A DNA stretch of 64,000 nucleotides. Source: Cycas panzhihuaensis (lineage: Eukaryota > Cycadophyta). Under the pieces are notes generated by a model. The model saw only the letters and a program-made list of their open reading frames with translations. It had not been told where the DNA came from and did not search any database. Location of the stretch: assembly GCA_023213395.1 (NCBI GenBank), contig CM041465.1, forward strand, positions 246,705,741 to 246,769,740. Direction: 5' to 3'. Each line of letters opens with the position of its first letter. Position 1 is the stretch's first letter. Of the stretch, positions 37,201-49,200 are shown piece after piece. A program made the translations under genes and the position numbers.

Positions 37201-40200
37201 ATTTGTCAACTAGTATTCATTCCTTTTAGCCATAAAAATAATGATGTCACTCAATTCCATGGTGTATGAAGGAGTTGATTAGAAAAACATTTTTCAAGAG
37301 TTATGTATGTACTTCAAAGTGATAGAATTCCAACAAATCAATAACAAATACCTTCAGATCATATGCCAAAATGACTATCTCTGAAATACGGTTTCAATGT
37401 TTCAAACAGTTTGGAAAATTAATGTGTGGATGGAAAGCAAAACATGTGGACACCTCTTTATGAAGAACAATTTATGTTGTGAGGAGATTAGCCCCTTTAA
37501 TGAATTGACAACTGGTCACATTAGTACTCTATATGATCACGGGCTTAACTATTAGGGGGCTAGTGGATTTCAAATATATTTCAGTTTTCTTTTTTCTTAA
37601 TTTGACCTTGCAAAAATAATAAAATATGCCTAATAAAATTTCATGTCTACAAATCCGAAAAAAAAAAACTTTCAATATGATTTGATTCAATTTTGAACTT
37701 TGAAAATTATTTACCCAAACCCATAACCTACAAACTCATACAACGATGGATGGATGAATTTCTTTTTCGATTTAATCTTGCTTCGAATGAGGGGGTGCAA
37801 CGATGGTGAAAATAGGAATTGAGGCGGGAGTTGTAGCATATTCCAAGTATTACTTCAATGAAGGCGATGCGATAGATCTGTTCGGGGTTTGGCCTATTAT
37901 AAACACCAAGTCTTCCCTACCTTCAAATCTGAAATCACAGGTCACTGACTAAGGAGGTCATAATGCTTCTTCACTCAGAGGCGATATCACAACAGCAGAG
38001 TGCAAGGAATGAATGGATGATTCGCAGTGCAAGGAATGAATGGATGATTCGCGGATCATCGAGGGTTGATTTCATTCGAGTGCCTATATATACTCAGGGT
38101 TTACTGACTATTGCCAGTCACCTCCCGTCCTTACGCATTTCCTCTCTTCGTTCACATTGTGTTGGGCTCTGCCTGTGCAAGTTTGAATCCTGCTATTGAT
38201 GCCACCTTCTATTTTCTTTTGTAATACTTTAATTTGCCTGCGATATTACTCATCCAACCTTTGTGCACGATCTTAGAGACAAGCAGACAATAATTAGGAT
38301 AGATTTCCATCATCAGTGGTTGCTTTGATAGTTTTCCCGTGGTGGTCGTAGGGTTCCACAATGTCCTTCTTGTGGTTATATCTCTTTTCAATAATTAATC
38401 CTAGTGAGTGGCTGGTAATTATTCCATAGGTTTTTTTAATGGTGGGGATCTTATAGTGGGTTGGTTATATGGACAATCGTCCCTTTCTTCCTGTTTCTAC
38501 AGGCAACCTCCTACCAAAGATAATTCCTTCACACAAGGTTAGTCACAATGAACAGAATCAAATCGGTGCAAAACTTACATATAGAATAGATGGCATATTC
38601 TGCAATAGACTTCCTATCTAGGGTATAAACCCTTAGATAGTTTTATCAGTGATTCTTTCTTCAGTCAACAGTTAACATGCTTTTCTTTATCTATGGGAAG
38701 TGGAATTTTTGTGGCTGATTCACAACTTTAGAAGGGCTAATATAGAAGACCCCTCCTTTTTCTTGCATGTATAGTTTATGAGTTTGGTAACTGACTCCAA
38801 ATTTAACCAATCAACTTCTCAACAAACCCTAACGGGTATCGGATCTTCACAGAATTCAACGACTAGCACTTTCTTCACATGTCACCCTTAATTTCAATTT
38901 CATCAATCAAAGATTTCATAATCTTTTTCTTATAACAAAATAAGAGAACAGAATTACCTGGTACAAATTCTGTCTCATATCACCATTTGGCACACCTTGC
39001 AATAGTGATGACTTTGGGACTTCACCTTCCCAATTCAAACCTTCAATCTGGCAACTAACTTAACTGAGCCACCTCCTCCCTTATTAAAACGTTGGCGAAC
39101 TTGCACAACAATAGCTTTAACATGCAACCTGCTCTGATACCATGTTAAACTTTCATATGGAGAGCATTCAACATCAACAATAATGAACAAGATCAATGAA
39201 CAAAATGGAAATTGTATTAACTCGTATCAAAGACAATAACAACATACTATCACACCACGGTCTCAACAAGAGACTCCATGATGATTTCATGTGCCTACTC
39301 TACCTCACTCACCTATACATAATGTATTGAGGTGTAAGTTGTGTCTTAGGGTCAATAGTGTTGTAGTCCTAAGTATTATGTTAGGGTCCAATATATTATA
39401 ATATTGTTATGTAAGAAGTTGAAAGGTCATTGGTTAGTTAGAAGGTGAAAAGTTATTGGGTAAGTTAAAGGTCTTTTGTCCCTCATGTAACTCACCTCAC
39501 CTTCATATTCCCATTTATGATGTATAAATAGGTGAGTGAGGTAGAGTAGGCACATAAAGTCATCATGGAGTTTCTTGTTGAGACTGAGGTGTGAAAATAT
39601 ATTGTTGTTGTCATCTTTGATACAAGTTAATATAATTTCCATTTTGTTCATTGTTGTTGAGGTTGAATGCTCTCCATGTGAAAGTTTAACATGGTATCAG
39701 AGCAGATTGCATGTTAAGGATGTTGTTGTGCAAATTCGCCAAGTTTTTTATAAGGGAGGAGGTGGCTCCGTTAAATCAGTTGTCAGATTGAAGATTTGAA
39801 TTGGGAAGGTGAAGTCTCAAAGCCATCACTGTTGCAACTTGTGCCAAGTGGTGATACAAGACAGAATTTGTATCTGGTAATTCTGTACCCTTATTTTGTT
39901 ATAAGAAAAAGATTATGAAGTCTTTGATTGATGAAATTGAAATTAAGGGTGACATGTGAAGGAAGTGCTAGTTGTTGAATTCTATGAAGATTTGATACTT
40001 GTTAGGGTTTGTTGAGGAGTTGATTGGTTAAATTTGGAGTCAGTTATCAAACTCATAAATTATGCATGCAAGAAAAAGGAGGGGTCTTCTATATTAGCCA
40101 TGTTAAAGTTGTGAATCAGCCATAAGAATTCCATTTACCATAGATAAACAAGAGCATGCTGATTGTTGATTGAAGGAAGAATCACCGATAGAACTATATA

Positions 40201-43200
40201 AGGGTTTATACCCTAGATAGGAAGTTTGTTGCAGAATTCGCCATCTGTTCTATATGCAAGTTTTGCACTTGTTTGATTCTGTTCATTGTGACCAATCTTG
40301 TGTGAAGGAATTATCTTTGGTAGGAGGTCACCTGTAGAAAGAGGAAGAAAGGGACGATTGTCCATATAACTAGCCAACTGTAAGAGTGTCTTTGCCATTA
40401 AAGAACCTGTGGAATAATTACCAGCCACTCACTAGGATTAATTATTGCAAAGAGATATAGCCACAAGAAGGACATTGTGGAACCCTACGACCACCACCGG
40501 AAAGTATCAGAGCTGCCACTAATGATGGAGGTCTGTCCTAACTGTTGCTTGTCTGTCTCTAAGATCGTGCACAAAGGCTGGATGAGTAATATCGTAGGCT
40601 GAACCCAACATAACGCGGACGAAGAGGAGAAATGCGCTAGGGCGGGAGGTGACTGGCAAGAGTTGGTAAACCGTAAGTACATACAATTGAATGAAGTCAA
40701 CTCTCGATGATCTGCGAATCATCCATTCATTCCTAACACTCTGTTGTTGTGATATCGCCCCTAAGTGAAGAAGCATTACGACCTCCTTAGTCTGCGGCCC
40801 ATGATTTTAGATTTGAAGGTAGGGAAGACTTGGAGTTTACGGCAGGCCAAACCCTGAACAGATCTGCCATGTCCCCTTCATTGAAGTAATACTTGGAATA
40901 TGCTACGACTCTTGCCTCAGTTCCTGTTTTCACCATTGTTGCCTCTTCATTCGAAGCAAGATTGAATCAAAAAAGAAATTCATCCGTTCACTGCCGTATC
41001 AGTTTGCAGGTTATGAGTTTGGATAATTATTTTTCAAAGTTCGAAATTGAATCAAATCAGATTGAAAGTTTTTTTTCGGATCTGTGAACATGAAATTTTA
41101 TTAAGTGGATTTAATTATTTTTTGCATAGTCAAAATTTAAAAAAGGTAAAATAAAATATGTTTGAAATCTGCTATCCTCTAGTGGTTAAGCCCTCAATCA
41201 TATGGTATATTAATGTGACCAACTATCAATTCATTAAAGGGGCTAATCTCCTAATAGCATAAGTTGTTCTTCATAAAGAGGTGTTTGCACATTTTACTTT
41301 GTATCTTTCCATCCAGGCATCCGTTTTCCAAACTGTTGGAGACATTGGAACTGTATTTCAGAGATGGTCATTTTGGCATATGATCTAAAGGTATTTGTTA
41401 TTGATTTGTTAGAGTTTTGTCAGTTTGAAGTAGATACATAACTCTTGGGAAATGTTTTTTTTGATCAACTCCTTCATACATCATGGAGTTGAGTGACATC
41501 ATTATTTTTATGTCTGAAAGAAATGAATATTGGTTGACAAATGAACCTTTTTCTTTACTTAAGTACATAGGGACAAATTTTCACTTTTGGGCAATCAAAA
41601 TGGAGTGTATGTTCAGGTGTGAAGGGTTATGGAAAATTATTTTTGTGATGGTACTACATTCTTTTTTTTTTGGTTTGGTTTAAATAAATGAGGGGATTAA
41701 AAGGGGACTCCAACCCCTATACAAGATCTACTAGAACGACTACAAGAGTCCGTCGTGACAAGCCCACGGCCTAACTGCTCAAAAATACCCAACCTATCAG
41801 ACTTGACTCAATTGGAGCTTATGGCCCCCAAATCATTACTAACCAGATCCACAATCTCCTTGGGGATATCGTCCCTCCACACCACGTTCCTCCTAGGCTG
41901 AACCCCCATGTTAGTTAGCTGGTCAGCTGCCCCATTTCTTTCCCTATAAATGTGGTTCACCCGAACATTTTCACACATTTGAAGTAGCATCTTCACATCA
42001 TTAATCATAGCTCTATGCTTCCAATCTGGCTCCGTTTCCCCTTTAATCAATTTTATCACATTTAGGGAATCCCCTTCCACTGTGACTCTCGGGAATCCCT
42101 CTTTGGATACCAAATCCACGGTTCTGCACATTGGCTCAATCTCAGCATTGTGATTTGTCTGAATACCATAATAGTCAGCGAAAGCCTAGAGTACCTTGCC
42201 TTCTCTGTCTCTGCAGAGTCCACCACCCACCGCCTCACCGGGGTTACCTTTTGACGCTCCATTGAAATTTTCTTTAACCCAGCCCTCTGGTGGAGGACAC
42301 CGTGTTCCCTGCCTCCTTGTCTCTACCTTTAATTTGAGGTTCTCATAACCCCAATTTGCTAGGATCTTCCTTTCTTCAAGAGGAGTAGAGCAATCTTCCT
42401 TCTCTTTGAAGGTCTCTTTCACGACAACAATAATGATCCCTAATAATTTTGATTCATTCGTTCTTTTATCTTGAAAGATACGCTTGTTCCTTTCTTTCCA
42501 TATATTCCATAACAATGTGGGTAAGGAAGTTATCCACAAGGAACTCAGTGTACTGCACCTGAAGGGGCTTACTTAGGCATCAACTAAATTCTTCACGGTC
42601 CTGAGCGGGACCCAAGTTACCTCGAAGAGGCTCCACAACTTCATCCACAACTCCTTGGTGTAGGTGCAGTGCAAAAAAATGTGATCAATAGACTCCTCCT
42701 GAATGCATAGAATGCATCTATTCGCCATCGAGAAACCTCTTTTCATTAGATTATCTAAGGTAAGAATCTTATTCTTGAGGCAGAGCCACCAAAAGATAGC
42801 TACTTTGGGAATTAACCCATTTTCCAGACTCCCCCAAGCATCTTATTTTCATTTATCCCTTTCTCAGAGATCAAAAACAGATATCCATATTTGATTGTGT
42901 AGATCCCAGAGGGGGAGGCAAGCCAAATTAGAGAGTCATTTTTAGGGAATCTGGGGATGTACATTTTATTTATCTCATTCCTGAAGGCTACAATTTGTTG
43001 CTTTCCATCATGGTCAAGGGGATTCCTTCAAAACATTTCCATTTCTTCACGTCCTCTCGATCCTCCTAATAACCCTTCACCTTTTTACTGTAAAGCCTTT
43101 CGCAAACAACCTATATAGGTGTGAGGGCAGGCCTCTTGTTTAGTTGGGTATGGCCACACCAGATATCCTCTCTGAAGTCAATTGTCTTCCCATCCCCTAA

Positions 43201-46200
43201 ACACCACTGAACTCTTGACACCAGCATCTTCCTTCCATAAACTAGACTCCTCTAAATCGTAGATCCCTGCTTACCTAGGGTATTTTGCTTCAAGTACTAA
43301 TTGTCTATGAGATATTTTCGTGCAACAATCTTCAACTAGGGCCTCATCTCCTTATTGGCTAGGTTGCAGCCCAATTTGGCTGCTAAGGCTCTATTGAAAC
43401 AAGCTATATTCTTTACGTTCAGGCCCCCCACCCATTTAGGGAGGCAAACTTTCTCCTAGGACACTAGGTGGATTCTCTCCCTATCCTCTATCCTAAACCA
43501 CAAAAACCTTTTCTGAATAAGCTCAAGGGCACTTATGACCTTCACTGGACACCTAAACAAAGACAACATATATGTAAGTATGGTCTAGAGGGAAGTCACC
43601 AATAGTTGAAGTTTCCCAGTGTGGCTCAATGAGGCCCCTTTCCAACCAGTTAATTTCTTTTGTATTTGACTAATAATTGGGTTCCAAAGGTCCTTCTCCA
43701 TTCTGCCTACAAATAGCAGTATTCTGAGGTACAAGGTTGGAAGCGTCCTGATGGGCATTTCCAGGATCCTGCTAATAACTCTTTGAGTCTTCTCCAAAGT
43801 ATTCAAAAAAAATATATTGCTCTTGTCTAGGTTTCCCTTCTAGTTCGTTGCTGCTTCGAATCTATCCAACTACATTTTTATAGCTCTAGGTTCCTTTATG
43901 GCCACCCTGCTCAACACAATGTTATCATCCATGAAGTGATAGTGAACAATGTTGTCAACCCCTGAGGTTGGCCTTAAGCCCACGATCCTCCTGGTTTTCC
44001 TGGCCTCCTCCATTGACTTGCCTATTAGTTTAGCCATGATGATGAACAGGTATGGGGCAAGGAGGTCCTCTTGTCTCAGGCCTCTATAAGCTGGAAAGAA
44101 GGCGGATGAAGTGTCGTTTACCATTACTGAGAAGTTTGGCTTAGAGATACATCTTTCAATCCATTTCCTCCAATGATCACCAAGCCAAAGGCTCTGGTGC
44201 ATTCACTCAAGCACCTCCACGAGACCCTATCATAAGCCTTTGAGAGATCAATTTTGACGATCATGCCAGACTCCTTCCTCTGAGAGGTCGAATGAACCGT
44301 TTCATGGACCATAATAATACCATCCAGAATCTGTCAACCCTTTACAAACCCATCTTGATTTGGACCTATGATCAAAGGGAGAAATTCTTTTAACGTGTTA
44401 TCTAATATCTTACCTAAGATTTTATACTTCACATTGCACAAACTGATGGGCCTAAAATCCTCCATTCTCTTTGCATCACCTTTCTTCGGGATTAAGACCA
44501 GGAAAGCGGCTTGCAATTCGTTATGGATCTTGCCATTCTCGAAGAACTCCTTCACAGCTTCAAGGAGGTCATCTTTTATGATATCCCAATATTCTTGATA
44601 AAAGCTAGAGGGAAAGTCATAAGGTCTAGGGGTTTTCTCTCTCTTCATCCCCAAAACAACTTTCCTCATCTCTTCCAATGAGAAAAGGGCTTCCAAAGCT
44701 CTCTTCATGCCGTTTCCAACCTTCTTGAGAATCAAGGCCAACATCTCCCTCCTGGCTTCCTCGTTCGTGCAACCCAGTTCATTGAATAGCTCCTTGAAAT
44801 ACTCCACTGCTACATCCTTAATGGCTTTATGCTCCGAGATCTCCTCACCCTCCTTATTGATCAAGGTCTTAATTTGATTGCTAAATCTATGTTTTAAAGT
44901 TGTCATATGGAAGAATTTCGTGTTTCTATCTCCCTCGGTAAGCCACAAGACCCTAGACTTTTGCTTCCAAAAGATTTTCTCCTTTGCCAAAACTCCCTCT
45001 AGCTTGATAAGGAGGCTTCTTTCATTCTGGTCTAGGGTCAGAGACCTCCCTTGCTCTTGGATTTCCTCCTTCAAGTCCTTTAACTCCTCCAAAATCTGGT
45101 TCTTAATAATAAAGATATTCCTGTGGGATGTCTTGTTCCAATCTTTAATTTGATACTTTACCCAATTCAATTTTTTTGAAAATCGAAACATCGTGCATCC
45201 TTGTACAGGGATCTTCCACCATTCTGTGATCAAATCACGGAGGCCTGGGTCCTTAGTCCGCATCAACTTGAAGTGGAAAGGGGCACCCATATAACCTTTA
45301 TTTTCATCAAATCCCAACACCAAGGGGGAATGGTCCGAGACTGTTGGCAAGGCTTCCGAGCTGATGTTACTATGTTGGCTTGCCCAAGCATAGTTAACTA
45401 TCACTTTGTTCAATCTTACCTGGATATGATTAGTGCCCAATCTTTTGTTTGACCAGGTAAACTTGGGTCCTCTCAGGGGGACGGACATCCATCAAGCCCC
45501 CCTTCTGCATAAAAGCTCCCAGGTCATCCATGCTCTTTGTCCACCCAGTCTGACCACCCTTCTTTTCTTCAGGGGATAAGGCCGAGTTGAAGTCACTAGC
45601 AATCAACCAAGGGCTGGACCACTCCTTATGAGCCTTGAACAACCTAACCCATAATCGCTTTCTCCCCTCCTGCATTAAGGGGGCATAAACAAAGTGACTA
45701 GCCATTTGATGTTTGATTTCCTGCAGGTCAACCAATTGGATATAAAGTGAACCTCAATGTGGCAAACCTCTCCTTCCTAGCCTAGGGGATTCCACATGGT
45801 GGCTAAACCGCCAGAACCCTTGCTCCCATCTGAGGTAATCCACTCTGCTCCTTTTTATACTCTGTTCTTAATGTTGGCTCTGTTCTTAGCTTCCAATCTG
45901 ATCTCTTGGAGTAGAAGAATATCCAACTCCATGTGGCCATGCAAATCTTTTACCATTCTATATTTTGACGGGGCATTTATGCCCCGTATATTCCAGGAGG
46001 TAAGTTTCATGTTAACTTGCCCCCCTTTCCCTCCCAAACCACATCATCTCTTGCTTCTAGTTTTGGGCCCTTGCCCTCCTCCTCCATCTCTTAGGGTTCG
46101 TTGTGTCCCTTGATCTATCTAAAGCACTACTTCCCTTTCACGCAACACCTTCAATGATGGCCTCCCAGGTCTCTTTTCACTGTCGAAGTCGGGGCCCTTA

Positions 46201-49200
46201 GTATAATCTGGTTCCTTGGCTTCTTGATTCCTTGCATCTCTAACCTTTCAAACCTTTTCAAATTTCCTTTGTTCCTCTTGTCTCTTCGGGGTGTGCTCTT
46301 CTTCCTTTTGAGAATGTTCCTTCATATCCATAGACTCCTTGCTTGCATTTCTTAGATGGGTTTCTTCAAAATGTATCTGTGAGGGATCTGGAGGGGCCCT
46401 CAATTCAACCTCCCCTTCTTTAAGAGTATCTTCATCGTCCAAATTTAGGCTCTGCCCTGTCTCTATTAGATTTGGATCTTGCCCAACCTCTAATAGAATT
46501 TGGCTCCTGTCTAGCTTGTGTTTGGGTATCCTCATTCCCTTTAATCTCTTCAATACCTTTGTTAGGGCCATCCTGCTCCTTGTTGTTCTTTATATTTACA
46601 TCCTCATCACAAGATGCCGTAAGGTTTGGCCTTGGTACTCCTGGGCAGTTATGAGGTACATGACCCAAGCATTTACATTTTAAGCATCTCGCGTTTTCAA
46701 GTTAGTACAATAGCTTCTGCTCTCTGTTCCACCCAAACCCATCAATTATTACCTAATTGGGGAGAGGTTTATCTGTTCTAGCCAAAACACAAAATTTGGC
46801 ATTGACTAATCAGCTCCTGTTCTTTGTGGTCGAGTCCACTGCCAGGAGAGGTCCTATTGCCTTTGCTATCCCTTTAATAACATCGAGGTCCCAGGCTTGA
46901 TGTGGGAAGCTTGGTAGTTGTACCCAAAGGGGAATTTGCTTGATGGAGGCCCTCAGTTGGGTCAAAATCTGGGTGCCATTTCTCCATGAGCATCGTCTTC
47001 CTCCCCATCATCCAGGGTGATTTTAACAATACCTTAACCATATCTTCTTGGAACGTAAACTTGAAAAGGATGCACCCTTTTGGGAGTGCAATAACCTCTA
47101 CTAGGCCTTTAAGCTTCCATCATTGGCCAACCCATTTCCTTATGGGATCAACTCCCATCCTGGGACTTGAGAAACACCCCACTAGACTAATTCCCCAATA
47201 TTTTCCCATCCGGTCTGATAATCTCTTAGGTACGAGGATTCTAATCTAGTCCTCACCTTTGATGGGGTTTATGTCAAAAGTCTCCACTTCGTCATTTCTT
47301 AACGCTTCTAGGTACAATTTCCCACTGAGTGGAGAATGGATTTGGTTAAGGTTTACTAACTGTTTTGTTTGATAAAGGGAATCCACGTTCCAATTACACT
47401 CTGTTTCTTCCATAATTTAAACAAAACACAAAAAAAAAAAAAACTTTCATCTAAGTAGAAACACAATTCTCACCCTATTTAAAATGGGTATCCGATGATA
47501 TACGCCAACTGCATAACTGAGATCTTCTTCTTAGAGTAGTATTTGTTCTAGGTTTGAAGGATCTTCTGTATTCTGGCTTCCTCTACGTCTTAGGGAATCA
47601 ATTCTTGTCTCTCCTCTTCTCTAAATCTGAATAGTTATTGTTACACCTTTCTTCCGTGCCTGTCAGCACCTTTGAAGCTCTTGCTTTGTCACTCCACTGG
47701 CTGCGGCTCCCATCGATAGCCAAATGTCCTTTTGGCTCTCAACAGTCTTCAAAGGGATGCAACAATGAGTAGCGATACCTTCTAGGGCCCACTCCTTGCT
47801 CTGCAATCATCTGAGAAGGCCCCAGGTCACTGGAAGGACGCGAAATGCAAACCCTAGTCGTCTCTATTCACTGTTCATCCGTCTTCCTTCCTCCCTTGGC
47901 TAAAATCGTCCTCATATGAATATTAATTCCAATACTCCCCTTGATGGTACTGCATTGATTAAGGAAGAAGGGGAGGAAAACTTCAAGAAGAAGAACAGAG
48001 AGTTGTTGATGTGATGCTTGCAACTTTTCATAAAGAAAATCTTCCTCCTTACCAATTCCTTATTCATACACTTCAAAATATTGACTTAGCTAAAGAGGCC
48101 TGTAACTTGTTGAGGAAAGTGCATGAAAGAGACATAAAGAAGTATAGGAGACTGTAAAAAGGACAAACAAATTTTGTGATGTAGGTAACAAGGATGAAGT
48201 AGGAAAGAAGGTTACTCTTGAAGAACAAGCTATGTGCAACAACTTGACCAAAAATTAGATAAAGAATCTGAAGAGGAAGGCAAAATGGGTAATGCAAATA
48301 ATTAGATTGATTTTGGTAAGGATAAAATTTTCATAGACTCATTTGATATTCTGAAGGAAGTTGAAAAGATGTGTGAACTTGTTTATGAGAATAGGTCCTA
48401 TATTAAACATAATGATTGCGAATCCCTATTGCATATTCCTGAAAATAAACTAAGTATTAAAGTAACAAATGGGTTCGATGATCGCCATTTAAAATTTAAG
48501 GAAGAAGATAAAAATGAAGATTTGATGATTGAGAAGAATATTATCTCACCAAACACTTTGAGCCTTACAATGTTGAAAGTGAAGATTGCATTGCAAATGT
48601 TAAAAGGGTGGAGGTTGAAAAACCTAAAAATGATTTCATAAAGAATCTGTTATAGGTGGTACATTATGGTGACATAGTTGCCTTAGTAAAAGGTTTGGGT
48701 AACATTATAGTTATTTTTTTGATTGATTACCATTTTTCAAATGTTATTAGGTCACATAGTTGTATGCATGTGCACAAAACTTTGTTTGGTCACATTCAAT
48801 ATGACAACATTTTTTGTTTCTGTTCTTGAAAGAATTCAAATTGTGTTAATATATCTTGCAATGGCACTGGAAGATTCTTTCAAAGAAAGGAAGGATATAG
48901 TTGGAATGTCATTTGGTCAAAATTTTGTCTACCAAGATTGTTGTATATTTTGGGCAGGTTACTTGGTTTTGAAAATCAATCATGTTGAGGTGATATATTG
49001 TTTTTATATAACCATAATTGGGAAACGTGCACATGTGATTGTGACAAAAATTTTCATCATATTTGGCACGTCCTTGGATAATGAAAAGAAAACAAAGTAT
49101 TTTGTTGAATTAGGACAAGCACTTGCATTTGTGGAGTTAGGAAAGAAATCGCTGTTCTTCCTTTCTTTCAAGAGACTATTTGTGAGTTTGAGAAGTTGAT

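Larger units (their letters stand above)
35029..39320 (-). mobile_element. copy A of the pol-less LTR element
   Basis: Complete 3' LTR at 35029-35430, polypurine tract (RC of TCTCCCCTTA) at 35431-35440, an unknown ORF, a gag-like ORF, a long leader, primer site (RC of GCTCTGATACCA) at 39131-39142 and a 5' LTR truncated at about 39320. The internal region is about 3.7 kb. No protease, RT, RNase H or integrase motif can be found, so it depended on another element for movement. Confidence 0.85.
41661..47941 (-). mobile_element. full-length L1-type LINE inserted in copy B gag
   Basis: A 15 bp target duplication TGATGGTACT(A/G)CATT flanks it at 41646-41660 and 47942-47956, with one mismatch. The 3' end on the minus strand is a poly(A) (T-run 41661-41672). 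From 5' to 3' it has a ~530 bp less AT-rich 5' UTR (47414-47941), ORF1 with a DUF4283-type domain and a CCHC knuckle, and ORF2 with apurinic endonuclease, RT, zf-RVT and RNase H. This is a typical plant L1 order with added RNase H. Only a few stops and frameshifts break it, so it is much younger than the surrounding chromovirus. Confidence 0.95.

Noticed and set aside
45796-46113. 105-codon open frame on + in the LINE
   Set aside because: Antisense to the LINE endonuclease domain, whose motifs are clear on the minus strand.
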